64,000 nucleotides of DNA from Ulota crispa (lineage: Eukaryota > Streptophyta > Bryopsida > Orthotrichales > Orthotrichaceae). Positions 13,052 through 25,061 of this stretch are shown in pieces (the stretch's first letter is position 1; each line of letters opens with the position of its first letter). The stretch is taken from NCBI GenBank assembly GCA_963920765.1, contig OY987242.1, positions 31,582,002 through 31,646,001 of the forward strand, given 5' to 3'. Both the position numbers and the translations under genes were made by a program. The notes beneath the pieces were generated by a model that made no database searches, was not told the origin of the DNA, and saw only the letters and a program-made list of their open reading frames with translations.

Positions 13052-13525
13052 AGGGAAAATGTGATAAATGCATTTTTGATGGATACCCTTGATTTTTTTG
13101 AAAGTGCAAGAATATCCTTGAAAATGTTGGGGTTGCAAGGAACTTTGGGAATGACATGCTTTGACAGTCACATCCTTGACCATAGTGTAGTATTTTAATT
13201 TTAATTGTTTTTGTTTTGTCATTAGACAGTGTAAGCATGTGCTCATTATGTTGTCAAAATTGTGTTTTTTTGTATATACATGCTTTAAGTATTATTTGTT
13301 TTGTGCAAAATAGTGGAAACAAAGCAATTTGTGGAGCAACATCACATAGTGACATGGACACACAAACAACTTGTTTTGTGACAAATTGGAGTGATGTATT
13401 GATAATTATCCCCTCTCCAAAAACTCTATTAGGATGTTCTTGTAATTTCCAAGAAAATCGAGGATATACATCAAAAATCTGCAAAAAATCGCAATATACA
13501 AGGACATTTATTAGTTTTCTCTTTT
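13052..13525. mobile_element. Possible decayed Mutator-like MITE
   Basis: Begins gggaaaatgtgataaatg and contains the 'gatggatacccttga ... aatatccttg' pattern seen at 13660 and 54970. The right side (ggacatttattagttttctc) is only weakly inverted to the left. No target duplication identified. Confidence 0.35.
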
Positions 13526-13659
13526 GAAGTTTTGGTTATTTTTATAGGCAAAGATTTTACCTCATTTTAACACTGGCAACTTCATCAATAAGAATTTTTT
13601 TTTTTAAAAAAACGGGTGAAATACTGGGTAAAATTGCCACTCCTCTCATGCAAAAACAA

Positions 13660-13993
13660 GGGAAAATTTTATGGTCACCCTTGCAGTTTGCCATATTTGT
13701 ATGAATATCCCTAGTTTTTGGGAAATTGCACGGATATCCTTGGACCCAAAGTTTCAAGAATTTGTTTTGTTATGCATGCTTCTTCCTTTATGACAAATGT
13801 TAAAGCAAGGAGTGCCACAAAATGGAAAAGAAGCCGCATATGCATAAGTGAAAAAAAAAAAAAAAAAAAAAAAAAAACGCATGTAGAACAAATGCCTGAA
13901 AATTATGATCCAAGAATATTTGTGTAATTTTTGAAAAACTAGAAATATCTATACAATTATGACAAAATTCAGGGGTATCCATAAAATATTCCC
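13660..13993. mobile_element. Mutator-like MITE
   Basis: TIRs gggaaaattttatggtcacc and (inverted) gggaatattttatggatacc. Flanking 9-mers caaaaacaa (13651-13659) and aagaaacaa (13994-14002) match at 7 of 9, consistent with an old 9-bp duplication. A poly-A run at 13850-13877 lies inside. The same left end occurs at 54974. Confidence 0.6.
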
Positions 13994-14873
13994 AAGAAAC
14001 AATAGGTTTACCACGCTGCAGATGATGATTACTTATGATAACTGACCTTATGGATGAACGTACACACATGGATGTCTATAATTTCCTTTTCTTTTAATCC
14101 AGAACATTATATGGGCAATTGTTTCTTTACCACTGAAAAACTAGAAAATAAAAAATTCTTGTTACCCAAGACAATATCGCTTAACTGCTTTGCAAGTTTT
14201 TTCTTAAGGTAGCCGCACCCATAGAGTGAAAATAAGGGTTTTGGAGTAGGTAAACAATTGACTAACTTTGAGAAAAATACTATAAGTTAGCAAGAGAAAA
14301 ATAAAAATATTGGCAGTAATTTCATGGTTCTTACCACAAGTATTTGTTCACAAAAAGATTTCAAAGTCCAAAATCATTGAAAATGTAAAGTCGTGTGTAG
14401 GAGATGCTAAAAACAAGGTTTTTTGGTTCTTAAATAGTGAGATGGGGTACTTAAAACTATCATGCCAGTCACCCAAAACCACCATTTTGTCACCCATAAC
14501 CATCACTTTGTCATCCATATACATCACTTAGATACTCATAATATAAGGTTTTTAATATTTGTCAATTTTGATAGTGTGATAGAGGCATAGGTCACAGTCA
14601 TGGAGACCCTCACTAGGATAGGTGCAACTACCTCAAGTGCTAATTCCTTAAGATATCTACATTGTATTTCAAGAAATATTCATACATGCTACCCAAACTA
14701 GTATATCATTTGATGTTCAAAATTTATTATTTTAGTCATTTATTATACTCAAAAGGCAATTTTCTATTAGCACAAGAGTTGAATAGTGAGATGTTTGCCT
14801 TCACACTAATCTAGGTGATTCTTGTGTGATAAGTGTGAAGGGATGGCATGCCTCTCACCTTCTATTCCTATTA
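13994..14873. other. Intergenic, nothing recognised
   Basis: AT-rich sequence without a supported gene or element. A run of related phrases (cacccataaccatcac) at 14468-14528 is a weak local repeat. Confidence 0.5.
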
Positions 14874-15292
14874 GGGCATCCCCAATGCAGCTGTAAAAGA
14901 GGTAGGCAAAAGCTTGTGCAGCGCTTTAAACCGGACTTGAGCAAAAACATGGGCTTCAATGCAGCAGGTAAACCATACTGCATTTTTCAGGGCTCCCCAC
15001 ATAAGAGCCCCTCCCCTGCAAATTTTCACTATTTGGAGAGTCTTGCATATCACTCTAGCTCTGACACTGACGCAATTTCAAGGAATTTCATATACTTCTG
15101 ACATGAATCAGCCACACATAAGCATTTTAAAAAAACATAAATTATTACAAACTCATGTTTAGTGAGTGTCAGAGCTTGTGTGCATTGGGGACTGCTTAAC
15201 TTGAAAATGCCCCTACTCTGCACCACAGCCGGTGTCAGCCACTGGCTGACCCAATTTGCCCAGCTCGTTTTCCAGTTGTGTTGGGGATGCCT
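14874..15292. mobile_element. Harbinger-like MITE (~420 bp)
   Basis: Left TIR GGGCATCCCCAATGC, right TIR inverse of AGGCATCCCCAACAC, with TTA on both sides (14871-14873 and 15293-15295). Non-coding; the open frames crossing it are not conserved proteins. Confidence 0.75.
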
Positions 15293-16569
15293 TTAGGATA
15301 GAACCTCTATAAACCAATATGGTTGGGACTCCAAGGTCCATAATAGTTTAAGCAGGTCATCAATTAATTTTGTAGAGGTGTAATTGGAGTAACCTTGAGT
15401 GTAGTGCCGGCTTGCCAAAGATAGCATCCAAGAACATGACTATTATTAATTGAAATGTTTTAGTCCATGATAGACATTTACTTCTCTGTGGCAGCATTAT
15501 TAGTTTTGTATTTTGATATTATAGGGCTCACATCGAGATCGAGATTAACAATAGATGTTAGATTAGAAGGGATATTAGTTTAGAAAATATTACTTTACAA
15601 AGATTTTATTGTAGGAGTTTTGGGCACAACCTTATTGCAACCTCTTGAGAAGCAACTTAGAGGCGCAACCTCCTCAATATGGCATCCTTCACGCATCATA
15701 TACAATGCATCCTCACAAAATATCTCCAATATTTTGGTCACTTGACTTTTTGAGTCACAAACTCAAGGTACGTGAGATAATATTGACATATAGTAGTCCA
15801 TAATATATTGAATCTACTTAAATTGTAAATTACTTCATTAATGCACCTTACAAATTCACTTGTTTCTTGAATGAGTGCAAGTTAGCATTATAAGCAAAAA
15901 GTGCAATAATTGAAATAACTTGTGTGATTTATATGTATATGAAAGGAAACTAATCTTCAATTGATTCAAAAAATTCATTGTTATCCGTAAAATGTTAAAT
16001 TTTGCAAATAATCAAATGGTGTATTTGTTTTACTATCTAAGAAGACTTTAGAAGACTTTATTAGTTTTCAAAATATAAATGTTATGTTAGAAATGTTTTT
16101 GTACAAACATGTCTCCAATGCTTGCTAAATTGCAGATATTAATGAGTTTCAATTCTTTACATGAGATTGTTTCAAACAAAACTTGAGGGGCACTAGCACA
16201 AAACTTCGAAATCATGAGAGAAACACTTTAAGGTGGATTATAGTTCTCAAAGCTATAGATTAGAGGATTTAGAGATTGCCTAGATATATGATAGAATAAT
16301 CAAAATGAACTTTGAGTCAAAACACATACTATAAGGTCTCTTTTATTCACCAATTTAGAAGAAAATTAGATACCTTAAAGTGGGTTTAAAAGAAAGACCC
16401 CTTGAGAAATAAAATACACATGGTGAATTCTTTGTAAACCATATTTTTCTAATACAATTAAAACAATCTTAATATTGTAACATTTCCTATATAGAAAATT
16501 GAGACATTGAACATGTCTCAATTTTTTTTAACTAAGTGATTTTGTACATATCATATTACAAGGTTCTTA
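15293..16569. other. Intergenic, nothing recognised
   Basis: AT-rich non-coding DNA. I found no splice-linked exons, RNA gene or element ends. Confidence 0.5.
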
Positions 16570-16705
16570 GGGCCTCCTTCCATGTGGAGCCGATATAGTG
16601 AAGCTCAACAATTATTAGTGAGATGTGAGGTCTGATTTTACTGGAGCTCCATCTCACCAATAATTGGTGAGCTTCACCGGTACTGGTTCCACATGGAGGA
16701 GGCCC
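16570..16705. mobile_element. Small palindromic Harbinger-like MITE (136 bp)
   Basis: An almost complete hairpin: GGGCCTCCTTCCATGTGG on the left, its inverse on the right, and inner arms around ccaataattggtgag. TTA flanks it on both sides (16567-16569, 16706-16708). Confidence 0.75.
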
Positions 16706-16833
16706 TTATTATATGCAACATCTTAAACAAAAAACATTGATCCAAAGCTGCAGCTTATGAATTGGTTCTTAAAAGCACCCTAAATGGATTTCTATATTTA
16801 GTATCTAAGCTGCACTTTTGATCTACAAGCTTA

Positions 16834-18243
16834 GAGCGTCTCTTGCAGCACATTAACCCCTAAAGGATCATGCAAAGTTTTCACCAAACTCTCCAAAACT
16901 GCCATTTTAGATAGTCAACCAAATTTGAAAATAAAAACATTTTTGTGCATAAGTGACCATAGGATCTTGTAGAAGAATAGTTTTAGAAGATGTGGAATTT
17001 TTTTAAACATTTCTACCATGTGGATTGGAAGATAGAATGGTTTGAATATTCAGAAATGTCTTGTGGAAAACCGGGCAACTACTATTCAGAAGGTGAAATT
17101 CCTAAGGAAAAAGGGCTGCGTAGGTGGTGCTTCTCAAGATTCCTCTTTTCACCTAAGTAAAGTACATCTGTACATGTCAAAAATGTTTCAAATCATTTGA
17201 AATTTTACAAAACATTAAAAAAAATTAGTAAGTAAACACAAGTAGAGAATAATTGAAAACACAAAATTGTTAAGAATTTTATTATGGAAATGAAAAATGC
17301 CAATCCCAATGGTTGTAATGTTGTGATAAACAATCTACATCCTTTGGTTTTGTTTTATATCCAAAATATTGAAAATTGAGTAAAATAAAGGACTTCAAAG
17401 TTTATTTTAGAGTAGAGAATCCACAACTGCCCTCAAACAAAAAATCCTCATAACTTTCATCTTGTTGATCAAAACAAAATGATTCAAAACTTCCTACATT
17501 CACATAAATCTCCTAAATCAATTTTAAAAACTTTTTTTTGAAAAAAAAAAAAAAAAAAAAAAAATTTGTCCAGGCTGCCCGCCAAGTGAAAAAAACAACA
17601 TATTAGGCCATAATATTTTACTCATAATTTCAAATGTCATGAAATTTAGTGCACATGAAAGAGAAACCTTGTTCCCAAATTTTGTTAAAATTTTAGCCTA
17701 AAATATGAAAAGCTCCAATCACAAGTACATGCCCAAAATTGCTATGTTGCTAAAAAAGGGGATTTGGTCCTTTAGGAGTTAAAACTGCCCTTTTTGTTCA
17801 ACCCGTAATGGCTTCTGCAATTCAAGTCTCCAACAACACTATACTTGTTGATGTGCAAGAGTGGGGCTTTTCAAGCTTGGGCCATTTTCATGTCAAATTG
17901 GAGCTTTCTCCAAGCCCCTTCACGGTCCCTGCCAAACACTATTCACGCACTATTCACTTTGCAATACCAAAGGTTGAATGCCATTTTCATGGTGTTTTGG
18001 GGTGCTACGGCAGTACCAAAAACTTTATTAATTTATAAAGAGATAGGAGGTGAAGTGTAATGGTAAGTTCCACTACCAGATGTGCAACACCAAAGGTACC
18101 CTTGCAATTTGTTGCAACGCATGTGCATGCCCTCAAACCTTCCGAACTACAAGGAAACTTCATGCTTTGTTGCATTACTTACTGCTCTTGTCCCCTCCAA
18201 ACCTTGTTTCTAGGCACTTCTTTAGACGTGCTGCAGGAGATGC
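16834..18243. mobile_element. Harbinger-like MITE interrupted by F3
   Basis: TIRs GAGCGTCTCTTGCAGCACA and inverse of GAGCATCTCCTGCAGCACG, with TTA on both sides (16831-16833, 18244-18246). The interior is split at 16853-17782 by TTAA element F3. The host part (17783-18243) aligns in reverse to the uninterrupted copy at 63450-63822, for example around the phrase cactattcacgcactattcac. Removing F3 leaves about 480 bp. Confidence 0.8.
16853..17782 (+). mobile_element. TTAA element F3 nested in Harbinger-like MITE
   Basis: Starts TTAACCCCTAAAGGATCATG and ends tttggtcctttaggagttaa. A poly-A tract lies at 17538-17563. The junctions are gcagcacaTTAA and TTAAaactgccc. The uninterrupted relative at 63.8 kb reads, inverted, gcagcacgTCAAaacagc. 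So the insertion added one extra TTAA and removed nothing. Confidence 0.85.
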
Positions 18244-18753
18244 TCTTACAGGCGTGTTATTCTTTTGGAAAATGTTTACTACCGGGGGATATTAATGTTA
18301 AATTCAGGGCAAATTGCAAGTTTCTGAAAAAAAATACAATACAAATATAGAGATAACTAGTATTAATGAGGGATTACTAAATCACTTTCTTTGCGAACAT
18401 CAGTGTAACAACAATCGTCACTTTGTTTTTGAAATTTATTGTATACAATAATGTTTCCACTTGCATTAATTTAAATGCAGTATAGAATATAGATGGTGTA
18501 AATTTTGTAAATTAGTGTCACAATAACTTAAAAAGCTGATCTGTGTAAAGGATAATTTAATCTTTCAAGTTTGTAAATGCTGAACACGTTGTATATTTTT
18601 ATAATGTTCAAACTGTTTTTCTTTGTCCTCCTTATATTGCTTATATTGCTGTTTGACTTGAGAGGCAGTTCACACTTATGTCCTGTGTCTCAATTCTTCA
18701 TATCTTGGTTTAACTCCAAATTTGCACAGTTTTGGGTTGCGAAGGAGCAATAA

Positions 18754-18987
18754 GGGGCTGTTCACACTACGTCCCACTATCCCCTCTTTGTAAGTCCCAT
18801 CTCAACGTGAGATGGTGGGATTTGGGCTGAAAGTTGGAATTAACAAATTGGTTGAACTAAACCTTGAGTGAAGTCCCACCGTTATTGGCGCCAAAACTTT
18901 CAAAAAGTGTTGACATGTAAGCAAAATGTAACAAATTGGGAAGTGGAACTTGGGATGAGGAACATGAGACATAGTGTGAAGTGCCAA
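18754..18987. mobile_element. Possible MITE with GGGGCTGTTCACACTAC ends
   Basis: The left phrase ggggctgttcacactacgtc is mirrored by gacatagtgtgaagtgcc on the right. Related phrases at 18670 and 19440 suggest decayed relatives. No clear target duplication. Confidence 0.4.
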
Positions 18988-19521
18988 TTTAGTCTTGACT
19001 TCTAACCTCCCACTTCCTCGATCAGCTTCCACTAAGAATTCACTGCTAAGTAGAAGCAGCTGGTTTTCATCCCTTATGGGGTTTTCGGCTTTTTCCCCCT
19101 TTCAAGGGGTTTTTTCATGTATTCCGAATTCATTTTAACTATATGAACTCGACATCTCCGAACGAACCGGTTTTTTTCCCCATAGGGGTTTTCCTAAGTC
19201 TTGACTTCTAACTTTACACCAACTAGATTCTTAGATTGTAGTGGAACATGGAACATGGGACGAAGTTTGAACTACCCTTGAATAGAACAATGAATGAAAG
19301 TTTTGTTCAAGGAAACAGTTGGACCTGACTCTCAAGTTGGATTTTCATAATTACTATACTCAACTCTTAGAGCACAGTGCCACTTTCTTAAAGCCAAAAG
19401 AACTAAAAGGTGTCATTATATAGACATTTTTTTAAGTGAATTGGAGCTTGGGACATAGCGCAAAGTTATAAGACATGATTTTCACCCTTTTCAAAAATCC
19501 ATGGATCCTTGGGACTTGGAA
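18988..19521. other. Intergenic, nothing firm
   Basis: Contains a CCCC/GGGG-bearing stretch at 19075-19195 with two similar phrases (ccctttcaaggggttttttc and ccccataggggttttcc). I could not assign it to an element. Confidence 0.4.
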
Positions 19522-20180
19522 TTAACCCCTAAAGGCTTTTGACTATATTTTCATCAAAATTGCCCCAAAATTGTCATTTGTAGTGCAAGTATCAAATTTT
19601 AGATGAAAGTCATTTTTGGACACATCTAATTGTAAGATCTTGTAGTACACTAGTATCCAAAGATGTGGAAAAAAAATCAGAAATTCCTACCATGTGGATT
19701 GTTAGGTGATTGAGTTTGAATTGACAGAAAGTCGTTTTTTGTCCTTGCAAAAATCTGGGCAGCTGCACTTCACAAGGTCATATTTGTATGAAAAAGGTTT
19801 CAAATTGGTTGTAGTTTTTTGTATTCATTCTTCAACGCAAGTTAGGAACACACTTAAAAAATTCATATCATTTGGAAATGTATAACACATAGGAAAAAAA
19901 TAGTAAGTAAAAAAAAGTAGAGAATGATACAAAACACTAAATTATTAAGAATTTAATTATGAAAAACAAAAGTTCCAATACCAATAGTTGAAATGCTATA
20001 ATAAAAAATCTACATATTTTGGCTATATATTTTTTCCAAAATATAAAAAATTGAGTAAAACATAGGACTTAAGAGTTTTTTTTAGAGTAGGGAATCCATA
20101 ACTGCCCACAAACAAAGTCTCCTCATAACTTTCATCTCATTGATGAAAATTGAATGATTCAAAGTTTCCAAGGTGTCATA
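19522..20180 (+). mobile_element. TTAA element F4, truncated
   Basis: Starts TTAACCCCTAAAGGCTTTTG and follows the F interior to about 20175, where a (TA)n tract and a Helitron-like element begin. I do not see its right end downstream. Confidence 0.65.
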
Positions 20181-20183
20181 TAC

Positions 20184-20252
<69 letters not shown>
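20181..20252. repeat. (TA)n microsatellite
   Basis: About 70 bp of TA with a few CA interruptions, at the edge of the Helitron-like element. Confidence 0.95.
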
Positions 20253-20253
<1 letters not shown>

Positions 20254-21100
20254 TAGTGGACCTGTGCACCCTTCGGGCCCACTTCAAACACATAAGTTAA
20301 GGGTGAAGGCTTAATCATGATTTGTTTGTTGTTTATTTTAATTATTTATTCTAATTACGCTTATCATTTTGTTTATTTTAATTATTTCTTGCTTGCTTAA
20401 TCACGTCACGTTGTCGCTTATTTTAATGGTTTTTGTGACATGTGAGGCTAATTGTTATTTTAAGGGAATCGATATGTGCACACCGGGGGTTGATATTTGC
20501 ACATCCCTTGGAAGGTAAGTTGTAGATTTCTACCATCAAAAAGCTGAATTTGAGAATTTTGAATTTGAATGTGGAGTTAGAGACCATGGTATACTTTAGA
20601 ACCATTAAAAAAAGTTGCAATTAAACAACACTCGGTGAAAAAGCTTAGCTAAGGGAAAAAGTATTACTTTTATTTTTGTTTGTAAAAAAAGATAAGCTTT
20701 TTCATTGGGTGTTGTTCAATTGCAAACTTTTCTATGGTTCAAGAGTAAATTATGGTCTCTTAGTTCAAATTTGAATTCAAAAGTCTCAAATTCAAGTTTT
20801 TGATGGTAGAAATCTACAATTTACTTTCCAAGGGATGTGCAAATATCAACCCCCTGTGTGCACATATCAATTCCCTTTTTTAATCATTTTTTTAACGTGT
20901 GACAAGTGAGGCTTATTTTAATTGTTTTTTTAATATGTGACAGGTGAGATATCAATCCAAGAACTTTTTATGATTATTTTTATCAACCCCCCATGGCCCC
21001 ATGCATGCCCCCTGCATGGCCCATCTGCAATTTTATCATGCAACTCCCTCAAACTAATACATGTATAAAGACACCCTGTTCTATTATAGAAAGAAGAGAG
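20253..21100 (-). mobile_element. Helitron-like element Hel1
   Basis: Read on the minus strand, the element ends in CTAG next to a T, preceded 7 nt upstream by a hairpin (GTGGGCCC-GAA-GGGTGCAC, with one mismatch and a wobble). That is the Helitron 3' pattern. The 5' end (a TC near 21090-21100) is not precisely placed. A second copy with the same end lies at 22079. It contains a nested foldback (20464-20875) and no Rep/helicase gene. Confidence 0.6.
20464..20875. mobile_element. Mutator-like foldback nested in Hel1
   Basis: Nearly palindromic 412 bp; ends gggaatcgatatgtgcacac and inverse. The same element sits at the matching place in Hel2, so it predates the Hel1/Hel2 duplication. Its first bases (GGGAATTGATATRTG) also match the foldback in the chlorophyll synthase intron. 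Confidence 0.7.
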
Positions 21101-21102
21101 AG

Positions 21103-21181
<79 letters not shown>

Positions 21182-21205
21182 TATTTATATATATATACAT
21201 ATATT
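21101..21205. repeat. (TA)n/(TG) microsatellite
   Basis: Long alternating TA tract with few substitutions. Tyr/Ile repeat open frames on both strands here are artefacts of it. Confidence 0.95.
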
Positions 21206-22078
21206 ACTAATTTTGGTCATAATCACCCCAACACAAAAATCTCTATAAGAAAAATTTTGAAACTCTCTGGAAATTTTTGTTAGAAGGAAAGATGTGCACA
21301 TGGATGTTTCCTACATATCCATGCAATCAAATCTCAAAAGTTCATCACCAATGTGTTTTAATCAATTATCATATAAAACCATGAATTTCATTTATAACAA
21401 TTCACCAAAAATAGGATTTTGATTTTTTGGAACTCAAATTTGGTATACTTGATTAGGATTGTGTAGGAATTAAAGCTTAGTGATACAAGATACAAAAAGA
21501 CCAATTACACTCTATAAAATGACAAGTCCTTTTAATAGTAGAATGGGGTGGACATAAACTTATTCTACCCCACATCCATACCCGACTGTTTAAGGGTTTG
21601 GGGTACTGCAAGGTCCAGGAAAATTCAGCAAAAAAATCTATAGGATTAGCATTTTAATAATTTATCACGGAACATCATTTTTGTGGAAAAGGTATTATAG
21701 AATATTTTATATTAGAGGGCAAAGTCACAACTCATAAGGTCTCTAAAAGCAACTCTAAACTAATCTTGAAACTATTTGGATGTGTTCCTATACATATACT
21801 TGATGGTCTCAATCTCAGCCCTCCCAAACTAGCTCCTAAGCTAACATACGGCATGATTTGTTGGTGCTAGTAGTGTTTACTGCTCCACTTTGGGTTCACT
21901 CTAAGTGATGAACACCTCAAACCTAGCATAAATATAAGGGTCAGCTTTTGAGACCGGTTGGAGAAAGGTGTGTTTACCTTAATGTGCTTGGCAAGTATTG
22001 TTCCTCTAACTCCTTTATCCTTTATAGACCCATTGATATTTTACCATTTGATCAACCACTTTGTGTTTTATAATTATA
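21206..22078. other. Intergenic, nothing recognised
   Basis: AT-rich non-coding sequence without element ends or gene structure that I can support. Confidence 0.5.
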
Positions 22079-22229
22079 CTAGTGGACCCGTGCACCCTTT
22101 GAACGCACTTCAAACACATCAGTTAAGGGTGAAGGCTTTAATCATGATTCGTTTGTTGTTTATTTTAATCATTTATTCTAATCATGCTTCTCATTTTGTT
22201 TATTTTAATTGTTTCTTGCTTACTTAATC

Positions 22230-22405
22230 AAACTGGTAGAAAATTGCAATAGAATCCACCAAAAAATGTAAGGTAGGTTATGTTGAGTTCCATGTTTCTA
22301 ACGCAAAATTTTGTTGAACAATGCAAAACTTTGTGTTGGAAACATGGAACTCAACATAAACTACCTTACATTTTTGGTGGATTCTAACATAGTTTTCTTC
22401 ACGTG
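22230..22405. mobile_element. Hairpin MITE inserted in Hel2 only
   Basis: Two ~70-bp inverted arms (gttgagttccatgtttc ... gaaacatggaactcaac). Hel1 lacks it: there gcttaatcacgtcacg is continuous. The flanks aatca / atcac suggest a short duplication (3-4 bp). Confidence 0.65.
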
Positions 22406-22499
22406 ATCACGTCATATTGTCGCTTATTTTAATCTTTTTTTGCTTATTTTAATAGTTTTTGTGACAAGTGAGGCTAATCAAATTTTTATGGGAATTGAT

Positions 22500-22903
22500 A
22501 TGTGTACATTGGGGGTTGATATTTGCACACCCCCTTGGGGAGGTAAATTGTAGATTTCTACCATCAAAAAGTTGAATTTGAGAATTTTGAATTCAAATGT
22601 GGAGTTAGAGACCATGGTTTACTTTAGAACCATAAAAAAAGTTGCAATTAAACAATACTCGGTGAAAAAGCTTAGCTAAGGGAAAAATTGTTACTTTTAC
22701 TTTTGTTTGTAAAAAAAGATAAGCTTTTTCATTGGGTATTGTTCAATTGCAACTTTTTTCATGGTTCTAGACTAAATCATGGTCTTTAAGTCCAAATCTG
22801 AATTCAAAATTCTCAAATTCAGATTTTTGATGGTAGAAATCTACAATTTACCTCCGAAGGGGGTGTGCAAATATCAACTCCCAGTGTGCACAAAACAATT
22901 CCC
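22500..22903. mobile_element. Mutator-like foldback nested in Hel2
   Basis: Counterpart of 20464-20875: ends gggaattgatatgtgtacat and inverse, with palindromic arms around atttctaccatcaaaaagtt. Confidence 0.7.
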
Positions 22904-22974
22904 TTTTTTAATTGTTTTTTTAATGTGTGACAGGTGAGATATCAATCCAAGAACTTTCTGTGATTATTTTTATC

Positions 22975-23155
22975 GTCCCCCCATGGCCCCATGCATGCCC
23001 CAACCCATACATACATACGGGCGTTTTATCATGGAGCCCCCTCTTAATTTTTATCAACCTCCATGGCCCCATGCAGCCCCAACCCATACATACAAACGGA
23101 CATTTTATCATGGAGCCCCCTCTTAATTTTTATCAACCCCCATGGCCCATGTGCA
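22975..23155. repeat. ~76-bp tandem repeat in Hel2
   Basis: About 2.5 units, each containing catggccccatgca, cccatacatacaaacgg and ttttatcatggagccccctc. Absent as an array from Hel1. Confidence 0.75.
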
Positions 23156-23257
23156 AGGAAGGGCCTACAACCATGGATTTTCCATGGAATTGCAATCATC
23201 TTCTAGGAGTTATTTTGGCAATGCAATCAACATCAAAATTCAATATTATAATTTAGT

Positions 23258-24119
23258 AGAAGAAGCTATGTGCATACTACATGTATAAAAAAAGTCCATA
23301 AATTTTGGTGAAAATTTGAAATTATTGTAGTTTTTTGAAGCAAATGCTAAAGAAATTCATATAAATTACAAAATGTATTGAATTAAGTCAATTTTTTTAT
23401 CATGGATGTGAATCATGATGAAGATCATCATGATGGAGTTTCTTTTCCCGTGTTGGTAAAATTAGAAAAATAACCATTTTGTGGTAATAGGTATTCAACT
23501 TGTGACAGTAATAAAATTTTCAAAACTTAAATTTTTTCAAAATCTTAAAGTACAAGGAGAAACTAGATTTGGTAAAATTTCTATAGTTTGTTATGCTCAA
23601 ACTAAAAACACATCATTATAATAACTTAAATTGATTTTTGGTAAAAAGATCCTCAGAATTCAAAATACACTATACGGTGGTGCATCTTTACTACTCAATT
23701 GGCAAGTGGGACCCTTATGTGAACATTATGTATGCAAAAGCTAGCTATCTACATGCTCTAGAATTACACTATTCATATCCCAACAAAATCTTAGATGAAA
23801 AACAATGTTATTCCACTATGAGAGCACTTTCCAGTCATCCAAAAGCCACAAAATGGCTCCTGCAACGTTTAAGGGTTACCTAATACATACATACAAACAC
23901 CTTGTAGCTACCAAGTTTATGATAAAAAAAAAAGCTTGACATTTGTGGAGTCACACGTACCCAAGCTAGACGGACAGACAAACCATAAACCCCGTTCATA
24001 ATAAACTAACCTAGATCTATAGACATTCTTATCAACATAGGCCAAATTCTACGTGAAATGCATTTTCTTGCTAAAACCAAACAATATTCAAAACTTGCAT
24101 TAACATGTCCCAAGTGTTA
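23258..24119. other. Intergenic, nothing recognised
   Basis: An 81-codon open frame (23638-23883, +) has no recognisable domain and no supporting structure; I do not call it a gene. Confidence 0.5.
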
Positions 24120-25061
24120 TTAACTCCTAAAGGACCAAACCTTTTTTTCTATCAAAATCACTGAAAACTGCCACTTCTAGGGGATGAGTAAGAAGGTAGG
24201 GTTTTTCTTTTTCTTTTTTGGGAGATCCAACCATAGGATCTTGCTTTAGACTAGAAGAGATACTTGTGGGAAAAAAATTAGGTCATTCTAGATGGAGAGG
24301 AGGGAGATATTTACATTTGAAGTGAAAAGAAAGGTTTTTTTCCATATTGTCCAAGAAATTTAGAAGCCTTTGACCACTCTTACATGAAAAAATTTGCTCT
24401 ACACAAAGTTGAGGTTTATTTTTTCCATGTAGAAGACCAAGTTAAGCATGTGTGGGAGAATTTTCAAATCAGTTGAAACTATAAAACACATGGGAAAAAA
24501 ATAGTAAGTAAGAAGAAGTAAAGAATGAGTCAAATCACTAAGTTGTTAAGAATTTAATTATTGAAATGAAAAATGCAAATCCCAATGGTTGTAATGTTGT
24601 AATAAGCAATCTACTTCTTGAGGTTTAGTTTTTTTTCCAAAATATTGAAAATTGTGAAAAATAAAGGACTTCAAAGTTTATTTTAGAGTAGAGGATCCGG
24701 AATTGCCCACAAACTAAAACATCTCATAACTTTCATCTCATTGATTAAATAGGAATGATTCAAAGCTTCCCACATATAAAAAATCTAAAGAACCAATTTC
24801 AGATTTTAGTTTAAAAAAAATACAAATTTCAAAAAAGTTTTTGGGTTGCCTAGATTGCCCTCCCTCCCACGGGCAGTAGACATTATTGCATAACTTCTTT
24901 GTCAAATGTCAACATGAGGAAAAAATTAGATGCCCACATAGATTTTTGAATTCCTCATTTTCCATAAAAAGTTTTAGAAAATTACATATAGTAATTTAGC
25001 CATAGGTACATGCCCAAAGTCCCAATTATCCCCAAAGAGACAACAATCCTTTACTCGTTAA
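24120..25061 (+). mobile_element. TTAA element F5
   Basis: Starts TTAACTCCTAAAGGACCAAA and ends acaatcctttactcgttaa. Full-length F (942 bp), with the typical left segment (aaaactgccacttctagggg) and the A-like right arm. Non-coding. Confidence 0.8.

Larger units (their letters stand above)
22079..23257 (-). mobile_element. Helitron-like element Hel2
   Basis: Same minus-strand 3' end as Hel1: hairpin GTGCGTTC-AAA-GGGTGCAC, then GGGTCCA, CTAG, T. Shares with Hel1 the segments near the 3' end, the nested foldback, and the tail around gtgagatatcaatccaagaa. Differs by an extra hairpin insertion (about 22230-22405) and by tandem repeats at 22975-23155. 5' end provisional (TCTACTAAATTATAA inverted near 23257). 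Confidence 0.6.

Noticed and set aside
14826-15162. Overlapping 60-91 codon frames
   Set aside because: They cross the boundaries of a Harbinger-like MITE and are not conserved.
20930-21283. Tyr/Ile repeat proteins on both strands
   Set aside because: Produced entirely by the TA microsatellite.
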